Positions 35,515-44,044 of a DNA stretch of 44,349 bases are shown here, piece by piece. This DNA comes from an uncultured Dokdonia sp. (GTDB lineage Bacteria; Bacteroidota; Bacteroidia; Flavobacteriales; Flavobacteriaceae). The notes under the pieces were generated by a model that saw only the letters and a list, made by a program, of their open reading frames with translations, was not told the origin of the DNA and did not search any database. Every line of letters starts with the position of its first letter. Position 1 is the stretch's first letter. The position numbers and the translations under genes are program-made. The stretch spans positions 1 through 44,349 of the forward strand of contig CALKZS010000012.1 of NCBI GenBank assembly GCA_938002835.1, written 5' to 3'.

Positions 35515-35555
35515 TAATACAATCTTGAAGTGACAGAAAAGCATACATTTACATA

Positions 35556-36575
35556 ATGAAAATTGTAGTTACAGGAGGTTTAGGGTATATAGGGTCGCAC
35601 ACTGTGGTTGAGTTACAACTACTAGGTTATGAAGTGATCATTATAGATAATTGCTCAAACTCCTCGACAGAAGTATTAAAAGGTATTACAGCCATTACGG
35701 GAGTCACACCTCATTTTGAAGAATTTGACTTGAGAGATCTAGCTAAGATCCAAGATTTTTTTAAAAGGCATACTGACATAGCTGGTTTAATTCATTTTGC
35801 AGCATCAAAAGCTGTGAGTGAAAGTGTAGAAGACCCTCTACTCTATTATGAAAATAATGTAACTACACTTATATATGTATTAAAAGAGTTACAAAAACTA
35901 AAAAACGCAGCCTTTATTTTTAGCTCTTCGTGTACCGTTTATGGACAAGCAGAAAATCTACCTATCACAGAAAATACTCCTATTAAATCTTCTAAATCTC
36001 CTTATGGAAAAACAAAACAGATAGGTGAAGAAATCATTAAAGACACTTGCAAAATAAGTAATGCTATTAATGCTATTTCCTTACGATATTTTAATCCTAT
36101 AGGAGCACATCCCTCTGCCGAGATAGGAGAATTACCGTTAGGAGTACCTGTTAATCTCGTTCCTTTCATTACCCAAACAGCCTTAGGGTTAAGAGAAGAA
36201 TTGGCTGTTTTTGGAGATGATTACCCCACAAAAGATGGCACTGCCATACGTGATTACATTCACGTAGTAGATCTAGCAAAAGCCCACATTATTGCACTAG
36301 AACATCTATTAAATAATAAGAACAAAAGTAACTATGAAGTCTTTAATATAGGTTCTGGTACTGGAACCTCAGTTCTTCAAGTGATAAAAACGTTTGAAAA
36401 AATCACAAACAGACCTCTCAACTATAAAATAGTGGCAAGACGAAAAGGTGATATCACAACTGCATATGCAGATACCTCAAAGGCTAATATAACACTAGGA
36501 TGGACAGCAGAAAGTTCATTAGAGGAAGCTTTAGAAAATGCCTGGAAATGGGAACAAAAAATAAGAAAAGCATAA
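35556..36575 (+). CDS. galE: UDP-glucose 4-epimerase
   Basis: A 339-residue extended SDR that interconverts UDP-glucose and UDP-galactose, serving galactose use and surface-sugar synthesis. The NAD motif VTGGLGYIGSHT is at the N-terminus. FAASKAVSESVEDPLLYYENNV, SSSCTVYG and the catalytic SPYGKTK follow, then LRYFNPIGAHPSAEIGE and RDYIHVVDLAKAH, all standard for GalE. A weak promoter-like pair (TTG at 35525, TACATTTA at 35544) precedes it. The next gene starts 14 bp downstream and may share its transcript. Confidence 0.94.
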   Translation: MKIVVTGGLGYIGSHTVVELQLLGYEVIIIDNCSNSSTEVLKGITAITGVTPHFEEFDLRDLAKIQDFFKRHTDIAGLIHFAASKAVSESVEDPLLYYENNVTTLIYVLKELQKLKNAAFIFSSSCTVYGQAENLPITENTPIKSSKSPYGKTKQIGEEIIKDTCKISNAINAISLRYFNPIGAHPSAEIGELPLGVPVNLVPFITQTALGLREELAVFGDDYPTKDGTAIRDYIHVVDLAKAHIIALEHLLNNKNKSNYEVFNIGSGTGTSVLQVIKTFEKITNRPLNYKIVARRKGDITTAYADTSKANITLGWTAESSLEEALENAWKWEQKIRKA

Positions 36576-36589
36576 TAAAGAATAAACAA

Positions 36590-37810
36590 ATGGATGTATT
36601 TTTGAAACTAACAATTTTTATTTTTTTATTTAATTTAACAAGTGTTAATGCAAATGATATAGAAAAAAAACAAGATTTAACAAATTATAGTTCTATAAAT
36701 CAACAACACCAGGATTATTATATAAATGCTCAATCTGGTTTAAACTATAGAGCTACTCCAAAAGGAAAATTGTTAGGCAAGTTTCTATTTAATACTAAAG
36801 TAACTGTAATTGAAAACACTGGAATATCAGACCAAATTACAGACGAAGGGATGGTAATAAAAGGAAACTGGGTAGGTGTGCAACACAAAACAGGTGTAGT
36901 ATATGTATTTGATGCTTTTCTATCAGATTCTCCAGTTTCTATTTCTGATAATATTTACAAACTTACCCCATATTATGTAGATAATGATAACGAGGTAAGG
37001 ACAGCCTTTGTCAATGTATCTGAAACTTATTTTGAGAACAAAAAATTTGACCATTTGATTCCTGAAGATGAACGAAAAGATACATTAATACTATCTCCTA
37101 AACATAGAAAAACATTCTTAAAAACGGTAAATATCTCTGAAGATGACACTGTTTTTATTTATGAATTAAAAGCAGATCAAGTGCATTTATATAAAGTTAA
37201 AAATCTTCCTATAATTAGTTGTTTAAACATCTATTCGTATGGAGGTAATTATGAAGAGTATGATTATGAGTTTGGTTTTGATTTAGGAAAACTAACAATA
37301 GATTATGACAACAATTTTGTATCTATAGGTAAAAACAATCCATTTCAAACGGGTAAGATAGAACAAATGTTATGGAAAGAAATAAACCCTAAAAACTTTC
37401 CTAAAGCCTTTGATATAAATATTATCGATAAAAATATAAGGTATTGGTTTAATGGTGTGACATCTGAAAAATCTTATCAGTACACTAATAAAGATTATGG
37501 TTTTTATATTCAAAACCTTAAAAACAAAAATAAAAATGTAGCCTATAGATACTTGGTAATTATTAATAAAAATTCCAAAAAAATAGTCTACCAAGATGTC
37601 TATATGGAATCTGAAGGAAGTTATATCACTCCATTAAATATTGAAAACAAAGAATCTGATAATTATTATACACAATGGACAGGAGCAATATTTAAAAACA
37701 AACCTCCTGTTATTTTTGGTTTCGAAAATCATAGTTTTGGGTGTTCACCTATAAATCTTATAGATACAAAAGAATCTTATATTCCTATTTTATGTGATAA
37801 TAGGCATTAA
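36590..37810 (+). CDS. Exported protein with N-terminal SH3-type domain
   Basis: A 406-residue protein from the ATG at 36590; an ATG at 36500 lies inside galE and would place 30 charged residues before the signal. MDVFLKLTIFIFLFNLTSVNA is a signal peptide. Residues about 45-110 form a bacterial SH3-like domain: YYINAQSGLNYRATPKGKLLGKF and later VTVIENTG, then NWVGVQHKTGVVYVFDAFL. Such domains often bind cell-wall peptides. The remaining 290 residues are beta-rich with no family I recognise. No lipobox is present, so it is periplasmic or secreted. Very AT-rich codon use sets it apart from galE. Confidence 0.75.
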   Translation: MDVFLKLTIFIFLFNLTSVNANDIEKKQDLTNYSSINQQHQDYYINAQSGLNYRATPKGKLLGKFLFNTKVTVIENTGISDQITDEGMVIKGNWVGVQHKTGVVYVFDAFLSDSPVSISDNIYKLTPYYVDNDNEVRTAFVNVSETYFENKKFDHLIPEDERKDTLILSPKHRKTFLKTVNISEDDTVFIYELKADQVHLYKVKNLPIISCLNIYSYGGNYEEYDYEFGFDLGKLTIDYDNNFVSIGKNNPFQTGKIEQMLWKEINPKNFPKAFDINIIDKNIRYWFNGVTSEKSYQYTNKDYGFYIQNLKNKNKNVAYRYLVIINKNSKKIVYQDVYMESEGSYITPLNIENKESDNYYTQWTGAIFKNKPPVIFGFENHSFGCSPINLIDTKESYIPILCDNRH

Positions 37811-37839
37811 AAAATTCTCACTTTTCTGAATTTTTAGCT

Positions 37840-37998
37840 TTACGTTTTTCGTTTTTTTAGAAATGCTTGAAAGGCATCTCTAAATTTTATTGAGTTATCT
37901 GTATTACCATTAAAAGCTTTTACCCAAGCATTTCTAAAAATACCAAATACTGTAGACCACACTCCAAATTCAACATCTTGAGACCGTTGCAAAAGCAT
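37840..37998 (-). pseudogene. Short protein-like reading frame, probable gene remnant
   Basis: A 52-residue frame beginning at the ATG at 37998, with natural-looking sequence: RSQDVEFGVWSTVFGIFRNA followed by WVKAFNGNTDNSIKFRDAF and a basic end. The same frame stays open upstream for another 8 codons (KVISAWLY) to a TAA near 38022. The composition, amphipathic and with several Trp and Phe, looks like the C-terminal end of a real protein, not random AT-rich DNA. I do not recognise the family. It could also be a functional small gene. Confidence 0.4.
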
Positions 37999-38156
37999 AT
38001 ACAACCAAGCAGATATGACTTTTTAGTGTGCACTTAGTGGTCTGATATATAGCCTAAAAAAATAAAAGAAAAAATCACTCTACTGTAGAACAATTAATTT
38101 TGTGGTATCTAGAGAACATTTATACGTGATTGCACTCATAATTTTTAAAACAACTT

Positions 38157-38164
38157 TATATTTG
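38157..38164 (+). promoter_or_regulatory. TAnnTTTG-type promoter of asnS (TATATTTG)
   Basis: TATATTTG lies 34 bp before the asnS ATG. A TTG at 38130-38132 is 24 bp upstream, one base over the usual spacing for the -33 element. This is the best promoter candidate in the window. Confidence 0.6.
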
Positions 38165-38198
38165 TGCTCTCCTATAGAAAATTTTAAACTTACTTAAA

Positions 38199-39641
38199 AT
38201 GACACATATACCTATTGTAGACTTACTACAAAGTGAAGCACTGCATCAAGAATTTACTGTAAAAGGATGGGTACGCTCTTTTCGTTCAAATCAATTTATT
38301 GCAATTAATGACGGCTCTTGTCTTAAAAATCTACAATGTGTAGTAGATTTTGAAAATACAGATGAGACTATTCTTAAACGAATCAACGTTGGTGCTGCTA
38401 TAGTCATAAATGGAACTCTTGAAGAAAGTCAAGGTGGTAGGCAGCGTGTAGAGATTAAAGTAAAAGATATACAGATAGAAGGTGATGCAGATCCAGAAGA
38501 GGTAAAACTAACTATCTTATCTCCTAAACGTCACTCCTTAGAAAAATTACGTGAACAGGCACACCTAAGAGTACGCACCAATACCTTTGGAGCAATAATG
38601 CGTTTGCGTTCTAAACTTTCTTTTGCCGTACACGAGTATTTTAATAAAAACGGATACTTTTATGCGCACACACCTATTATCACAGGAAGTGATGCAGAAG
38701 GCGCAGGAGAAATGTTTAGAGTAAGTGCATTAGATCCAGAAAACCCTCCTAAGAACGAAGATGGTTCTATAGATTACAGTAAAGACTTTTTTGGAAAGGA
38801 AACTAACCTTACGGTATCTGGACAGTTAGAAGGAGAAACCTATGCACTAGGTTTAGGAAAAATATATACGTTTGGACCAACCTTTAGAGCAGAAAACAGT
38901 AACACCTCTCGTCACCTTGCCGAATTCTGGATGATAGAACCAGAAATGGCATTTTGTGATCTAGATGGCAATATGGATGTGGCAGAAGATTTTATCAAGT
39001 ATGTCATTAATTATGCCTTAGAAAACTGCCAAGAAGATCTTGAGTTTTTAGAAACTAGACTTATACAAGAGGATAAAAGTAAGCCACAAGCAGAACGCGC
39101 ACCTATGGCATTGCGCGACAAACTCAAGTTTATTGTAGATAACAACTTTAAACGTGTGAGCTATACAGAAGCTATAGACATTCTACGCAATAGTAAACCT
39201 AACAAGAAGAAAAAATTCAAATACCCTATTAATGAATGGGGAGCAGACTTACAATCTGAGCACGAGCGATATCTTGTAGAAAAGCATTTTAATTGCCCCG
39301 TAATTCTTTTTGATTATCCAGCAAACATAAAGGCATTTTATATGCGCCTCAATGAAGATGGAAAAACGGTACGAGCGATGGACGTACTTTTCCCTGGAAT
39401 TGGTGAGATGGTAGGAGGTTCTCAAAGAGAAGAACGTCTTGATGTTCTTAAAGAAAAAATGGCAGCACTAGATATTTCTGAAGAAGAACTATCTTGGTAT
39501 CTAGATACTCGTAAGTTTGGAACGTGTACTCATAGTGGTTTTGGTCTCGGTTTTGAAAGACTTGTACTTTTTGTAACTGGTATGACTAATATTAGAGACG
39601 TGATTCCTTATCCACGTTTTCCAGGTAGTGCCGAGTTTTAG
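38199..39641 (+). CDS. asnS: Asparaginyl-tRNA synthetase
   Basis: A 480-residue class IIb synthetase that charges tRNA-Asn with asparagine. The N-terminal OB-fold (about 1-110) includes TVKGWVRSFRSNQFIAINDGS. The catalytic domain has FYAHTPIITGSDAEGAGEMF, motif 2 in FRAENSNTSRHLAEFWMIEPE and motif 3 in GFGLGFERLVLFVTG. The presence of motif-2 RAENSNTSRHL, rather than the AspRS form, separates it from aspartyl enzymes. The length is normal for bacteria. A 12-bp-stem terminator follows. Confidence 0.96.
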   Translation: MTHIPIVDLLQSEALHQEFTVKGWVRSFRSNQFIAINDGSCLKNLQCVVDFENTDETILKRINVGAAIVINGTLEESQGGRQRVEIKVKDIQIEGDADPEEVKLTILSPKRHSLEKLREQAHLRVRTNTFGAIMRLRSKLSFAVHEYFNKNGYFYAHTPIITGSDAEGAGEMFRVSALDPENPPKNEDGSIDYSKDFFGKETNLTVSGQLEGETYALGLGKIYTFGPTFRAENSNTSRHLAEFWMIEPEMAFCDLDGNMDVAEDFIKYVINYALENCQEDLEFLETRLIQEDKSKPQAERAPMALRDKLKFIVDNNFKRVSYTEAIDILRNSKPNKKKKFKYPINEWGADLQSEHERYLVEKHFNCPVILFDYPANIKAFYMRLNEDGKTVRAMDVLFPGIGEMVGGSQREERLDVLKEKMAALDISEEELSWYLDTRKFGTCTHSGFGLGFERLVLFVTGMTNIRDVIPYPRFPGSAEF

Positions 39642-39706
39642 AGGTAGAAACTCTTATTCTTTAAAGAACATTTTTGCGCTTTTTAAAAAGCATAAAAAAA
39701 TCACAC

Positions 39707-39743
39707 AATGTCCAAAACAATTAGACGTTTTGGACATTTTTTC
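39707..39743 (+). terminator. Rho-independent terminator after asnS
   Basis: Stem AATGTCCAAAAC / GTTTTGGACATT (12 perfect pairs) around AATTAGAC, followed by TTTTT. Confidence 0.92.
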
Positions 39744-39850
39744 TGTTGTATGACACAAAGCATCTTACCAATCACCCACAATCAATTATTTGCAATATTT
39801 TTTGTAATTTAGAAAATAACTAAATTATAAACCATTTAAATATAAAAATT

Positions 39851-40054
39851 ATGGCAGTATTAAAAGTAATTGAAGTTCTTGCAAGTAGTGAAAAAAGCTG
39901 GGAAGATGCAGCAAAAAATGCATTAGCTCACGCTAGCAGGTCTATTAAAAACATCAAATCTCTCTATGTAAATGAGCAAAATTGTGTGGTAGGTGATGAT
40001 GGAAAAATAAAAGAATACCGTATGAATTGCAAAGTTACTTTTGAAGTAAAATAG
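39851..40054 (+). CDS. Dodecin-family flavin-binding protein
   Basis: A 67-residue protein matching the dodecin fold (one helix on a three-stranded sheet) that assembles into dodecamers storing flavins. The N-terminus MAVLKVIEVLASSEKSWEDAAKNAL and the end DGKIKEYRMNCKVTFEV fit the family closely, as does the length. In relatives a Trp in the second strand (often in a KNIxxxWV context) stacks on the flavin; here the stretch reads KNIKSLYVNEQ, with Tyr in that place. Flavin binding may thus differ. It is a lone gene between two terminators. Confidence 0.9.
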   Translation: MAVLKVIEVLASSEKSWEDAAKNALAHASRSIKNIKSLYVNEQNCVVGDDGKIKEYRMNCKVTFEVK

Positions 40055-40072
40055 CCCCATCACAACATTAAC

Positions 40073-40110
40073 AAAAGGTCATTTATAATCTCATTATAAG
40101 TGACCTTTTT
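40073..40110 (+). terminator. Rho-independent terminator after dodecin gene
   Basis: A 17-bp stem (AAAAGGTCATTTATAAT with its near-complement, one G-U pair) closes a 3-base loop and runs into TTTTT. It ends 28 bp before the next start. Confidence 0.9.
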
Positions 40111-40138
40111 GTATATTAATAATCTAGTAATTCTTGCA

Positions 40139-40927
40139 ATGAAATATTATACAATAACACTAACTTTATGTTTACTTATAACTTCTTGTGTTTCTAGGTT
40201 AAGTAGACCTATGATAACTGGGGTAATTACAGATTTTGATGGAAAACCAATAGAAAACTGTACCGTTGGTGAAGCCACAACAGACCAAAATGGAAATTAT
40301 TCCTTACCTGAGTTGCGCTACAGAGAATTCTTTTTGAGCTTAGAAGCCCCTCCTCTTTTAGTTTCTGAACAAATTATAAAAGAAGGATATCACAGCAAAC
40401 ACATACAGCGTTTTAGCAGTTTTGGAGGAAGTGCAAGAAAAGGAGCAAAATGGAAGTTAGATACCATAAGACTAAAAAAAGAAAAACAAAAACTATCAGA
40501 TATTACAAATACTCAATGGAACATTAGTGCTACTAAAAATAACGACACTATTTACTTTATAAAATCTAATTATACACAAACCTGTATATCCTATGATTGT
40601 CAGAATTTCTACTCTAAATATGATCAGTATGCCGACAATTATTACAACTCTAATTCAAAAAACCTTCCGGAAGGAATTTTAAAAAGATATATCACCATTA
40701 GCTTTAAACCTCAAGCTGTTTTTAAGGGTCAAAAAATAGTACAATACATAGATAACAAACAACACTTGACGAAACAAAGACCTAATGACACTATTCAAAT
40801 TAGCGGAGAATGGAATTTGAACAATAATAAACTCATCATTAAAAGTGAGCTAGAAGAATTCCAAGGAACATTTAAACTTTCAGAGTTTGATTATGAATAT
40901 ATGAAATGGATAAAAACCAACTCTTGA
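40139..40927 (+). CDS. Lipoprotein with carboxypeptidase-regulatory-like domain
   Basis: A 262-residue protein from the ATG at 40139; an ATG at 40100 overlaps the upstream terminator. MKYYTITLTLCLLITSC is a lipoprotein signal (Cys17). Residues about 25-75 look like a carboxypeptidase-regulatory beta-sandwich: ITGVITDFDGKPIENCTVGE and TTDQNGNYSLPEL are typical. The C-terminal half (from about 125) has no family I recognise; NTQWNISATKNNDTIYF hints at a lipocalin-like strand pattern, weakly. It precedes the DUF255 gene by 19 bp. Confidence 0.72.
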   Translation: MKYYTITLTLCLLITSCVSRLSRPMITGVITDFDGKPIENCTVGEATTDQNGNYSLPELRYREFFLSLEAPPLLVSEQIIKEGYHSKHIQRFSSFGGSARKGAKWKLDTIRLKKEKQKLSDITNTQWNISATKNNDTIYFIKSNYTQTCISYDCQNFYSKYDQYADNYYNSNSKNLPEGILKRYITISFKPQAVFKGQKIVQYIDNKQHLTKQRPNDTIQISGEWNLNNNKLIIKSELEEFQGTFKLSEFDYEYMKWIKTNS

Positions 40928-40946
40928 CACATTTTAAAAAAACTTA

Positions 40947-42989
40947 ATGTCACATCCATATACAAATGCTCTTATAAAAGAGACCAGCCCATATCTTTTA
41001 CAACACGCACATAACCCTGTAAACTGGCTTCCTTGGAACGATGCATCACTCTCTCAAGCAACAGAAGAAAATAAGCTCATTATTGTAAGTATAGGGTATT
41101 CTGCCTGTCACTGGTGTCACGTGATGGAGCACGAGAGTTTTGAAGACATTGAAGTGGCTCAAGTAATGAACGATCACTATATTTCTATCAAAATAGATCG
41201 TGAAGAACGCCCAGATGTAGATAATGTCTATATGAATGCTGTACAACTTATGACTGGACAAGGTGGCTGGCCACTTAATGTAATTATTTTACCAGATGGA
41301 AGACCCGTTTGGGGAGGCACTTATTTTAGAAAGGAGGAGTGGATAAATGCACTCTCACAAATACACACATTATTTCAAAAAGAACCAGAAAAAATACTTG
41401 AATATGCTGTAAAACTCTCTGAAGGAATGCAACAAATGTCTATCATTCCAGAGAATAAAGAGGCAGTGTCATTTACAGACCACACGCTTCAAGACGCTAT
41501 AAGCAAATGGTCTAGACAATGGGACACTAGACAAGGAGGCCTCAATAGAGCTCCCAAGTTTATGATGCCTAACAACTATCAGTTTCTCTTACGATATGCA
41601 CATCAAACAGAAGACCAAGAGATAATGGATTATGTAAATGCTACCTTAGAAATGATGGCTTATGGTGGTATAAATGACCATATAGGTGGTGGATTTGCAC
41701 GTTATAGTACAGATATGAAGTGGCACGTCCCGCATTTTGAAAAAATGTTGTATGATAATGCACAACTGGTTAGTCTATACTCAGATGCTTATTTAAAAAC
41801 TAAAAATGATCTCTATAAAGAGACTGTTTACCGTACTCTTGATTTTATAAAACGTGAGATGACCACAGAAGAAGGTGGTTTTTATAGCGCTCTAGATGCA
41901 GATAGTCTCACTCCAGAAGGGATTTTAGAAGAAGGTGCTTATTATGTATGGACTAAAGTAGAATTACAAGAACTTCTTGGTGACGATCTCCCATTATTTT
42001 CGGCATATTACAATGTCAATTCATATGGAAAATGGGAAAAAGATAATTATGTTCTTATTAAACAAGACAGTGACCCAGCTTTTGCAAAAGAACACGGTCT
42101 TACGATAGAAAAACTAAAGGAATTAAAAGAAAAATGGCGATTGGATTTATTACGCTTTCGCGAAAGCAAAAAACAAAAACCTCGCCTTGATGACAAAATA
42201 CTTACATCTTGGAATAGTTTAATGACCAAAGGCTATTTAGATGCTTATCGAGTGTTTAGAGAACCTCAATTTTTAGAAATAGCTATTAAAAATGCTCATT
42301 TTATTGCTTCAAAAATGATGCGCAACGATGGAGGCCTTAACAGAACCTATAAAAATGGACAAAGTACTATAAATGGGTATCTAGAAGATTATGCCGCTAC
42401 TATAGATGCATATATCACATTGTTTGAAATCACCTCAGATATAGAATGGCTAGACCTCTCAAAAAAACTTACCTCATATACATTACAACATTTTTATTCT
42501 GAAGACACCCACTTATTTTATTATACTTCTAATATAGATACTCCTTTAGCAACCCGTATTATTGAAACTTATGACAATGTGATTCCTGCCTCAAACTCTA
42601 TGATGGCAAATAATATGGAAAGGCTTTCGCGATCTATAAGCGATGTGTCTTATAGCGAAATAGCAAAGAAAATGCTACACACTATACAACCTAATATTAT
42701 ACAAAGCCCTTCAAGTTTCTCAAACTGGATGCAACTTATGCTTACCTACACTCAACCATTTTATGAAATTATTATTGTTGGTAAAAATGCACTAGAACTT
42801 ATGAAAGAACTCAATACATATTATATCCCTAACACTCTTAAATTAACATCTACAACACATAGTGACTTAGCTCCGTTTAAAGAACGTTTTGTATCTGGAA
42901 AAACATTAATATATGTTTGTGTAAACAATGCTTGTAGACTACCTATTTTAAGCATAAAAGAAGTGATTAATCTTATCTATAACCACTAG
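40947..42989 (+). CDS. DUF255/thioredoxin-like protein (YyaL/SPATA20 family)
   Basis: A 680-residue cytosolic protein. The N-terminal thioredoxin-like domain (1-165) opens with the family signature [19 protein letters not shown] and has the CxxC motif in SACHWCHVM (Cys54, Cys57), then [15 protein letters not shown] and [16 protein letters not shown]. The C-terminal part is an alpha/alpha-barrel like that of N-acylglucosamine epimerases ([52 protein letters not shown]). The family function is poorly known. The dispersed palindrome encodes RFRES near residue 404, a third reading frame for the motif. Confidence 0.93.
   Translation: MSHPYTNALIKETSPYLLQHAHNPVNWLPWNDASLSQATEENKLIIVSIGYSACHWCHVMEHESFEDIEVAQVMNDHYISIKIDREERPDVDNVYMNAVQLMTGQGGWPLNVIILPDGRPVWGGTYFRKEEWINALSQIHTLFQKEPEKILEYAVKLSEGMQQMSIIPENKEAVSFTDHTLQDAISKWSRQWDTRQGGLNRAPKFMMPNNYQFLLRYAHQTEDQEIMDYVNATLEMMAYGGINDHIGGGFARYSTDMKWHVPHFEKMLYDNAQLVSLYSDAYLKTKNDLYKETVYRTLDFIKREMTTEEGGFYSALDADSLTPEGILEEGAYYVWTKVELQELLGDDLPLFSAYYNVNSYGKWEKDNYVLIKQDSDPAFAKEHGLTIEKLKELKEKWRLDLLRFRESKKQKPRLDDKILTSWNSLMTKGYLDAYRVFREPQFLEIAIKNAHFIASKMMRNDGGLNRTYKNGQSTINGYLEDYAATIDAYITLFEITSDIEWLDLSKKLTSYTLQHFYSEDTHLFYYTSNIDTPLATRIIETYDNVIPASNSMMANNMERLSRSISDVSYSEIAKKMLHTIQPNIIQSPSSFSNWMQLMLTYTQPFYEIIIVGKNALELMKELNTYYIPNTLKLTSTTHSDLAPFKERFVSGKTLIYVCVNNACRLPILSIKEVINLIYNH
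42154..42167. repeat. Dispersed palindrome copy 13 (exact, inside DUF255 gene)
   Basis: GCTTTCGCGAAAGC, read in the frame giving Arg-Phe-Arg-Glu-Ser. Confidence 0.95.
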
Positions 42990-43024
42990 CGTGTAAAAGA
43001 CTAAAAATCTTATAAAGTAGGTTC

Positions 43025-44044
43025 TTAAGGTTTTTTATCGCTCAAAATATAATTTTTATAATAATGCCTAGTACCATCGTGATAAGATATCGTTCTAATT
43101 AGTATGGTTTCTTTATCTGGTAACAAAACCGTTTCTAAATTAGAATATAAACCTGATTTAAAGGTTATAACATCTCCTCCATATTGCAATTCATAATAAC
43201 TAAGACCATCTGGACTAAAATAGAAAATTGCAAAAAACCTACCAGAATCTGAGTTCAAAATGTTTCCTGTTACAGCTTGATCACATAGGCTAAGTATATC
43301 TATTTGTTGAAAAGAATAGTCTTCTATTGGGTTATATGTATCATAGCCTTCAAAAAATGTTTTAGGGTTTATAAGTTCTCCATTTTCGTTACCCAAATAT
43401 TTCATCCCTTTTAAAAGAACCTCTTTATCATCATATGTAAGTATATATAATTGTTCGAAGTACTCTCCAATCGGAGTTACTTTTTGAAGTCCAGGTAAAA
43501 TCGTTTTAAAAAATTTATCTGCTATTTCAGTAGATACTTTATCTTCTCGAATTCTCTGATTTCTAAACCTTGATGTTTCATTAATATTAACTTCTTTAGG
43601 TAATTCCTCATCTTCTAGTTTTTTAAGCAATACTTCAAATTCTTCAGAAGGGTTAAAGGGATGATAACTTAATTTTATTTTTTTTCTTGTTTTAATATCA
43701 AGCTTAAATGCTTTATTGTCATCATATTCTGTTGAGTATAACATTCCAGATTCTGTAATAAAATTATTACTAAATACTTTTACAGAATCTTTTTTTGTGT
43801 AGCAGTCCTTCTCAAAAAAATATAGGTAACTACTGTCTGCCCGAAAAAAAGAACCATTCATATTGTGTACATAATTAAAATCAGGTACCTCTGCAATCAT
43901 TATGTTAGGGCTATCTGTATTAGGAAACACAGCCATCTCAGGATATTTATCTTCTTCTGTATCTTGACCACCACAGGAAGTTATAAGTAATAACACAGGT
44001 ATCATTAAAAAAAAATGAATTCTAAGCTTTATAATTTTAAACAT
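43025..44044 (-). CDS. Lipoprotein, unknown function
   Basis: A 339-residue protein with an N-terminal signal ending in a lipobox (FFLMIPVLLLITSCGG, Cys24). The mature part alternates short beta-strands and acidic turns, which would fit a beta-propeller, but I recognise no defined family. It converges with the DUF255 gene, 35 bp apart, with no strong terminator between. An alternative start at Met14 would shorten the signal but still leave it usable. Confidence 0.7.
   Translation of the reverse strand: MFKIIKLRIHFFLMIPVLLLITSCGGQDTEEDKYPEMAVFPNTDSPNIMIAEVPDFNYVHNMNGSFFRADSSYLYFFEKDCYTKKDSVKVFSNNFITESGMLYSTEYDDNKAFKLDIKTRKKIKLSYHPFNPSEEFEVLLKKLEDEELPKEVNINETSRFRNQRIREDKVSTEIADKFFKTILPGLQKVTPIGEYFEQLYILTYDDKEVLLKGMKYLGNENGELINPKTFFEGYDTYNPIEDYSFQQIDILSLCDQAVTGNILNSDSGRFFAIFYFSPDGLSYYELQYGGDVITFKSGLYSNLETVLLPDKETILIRTISYHDGTRHYYKNYILSDKKP

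Larger units (their letters stand above)
37811..38198. other. Intergenic region before asnS, with a gene remnant
   Basis: A 388-bp gap. It contains the short minus-strand reading frame at 37840-37998 and the asnS promoter box at 38157-38164. Nothing else convincing was seen. Confidence 0.6.

Noticed and set aside
39677-39693. GCTTTTTAAAAAGC as another copy of the dispersed palindrome
   Set aside because: It lacks the CGCG centre; it is a simple AT-rich hairpin after asnS.
42623-42636. GGCTTTCGCGATCT, a possible further palindrome copy
   Set aside because: Only the left arm and centre match; the right arm is absent and the codons fit the protein normally.
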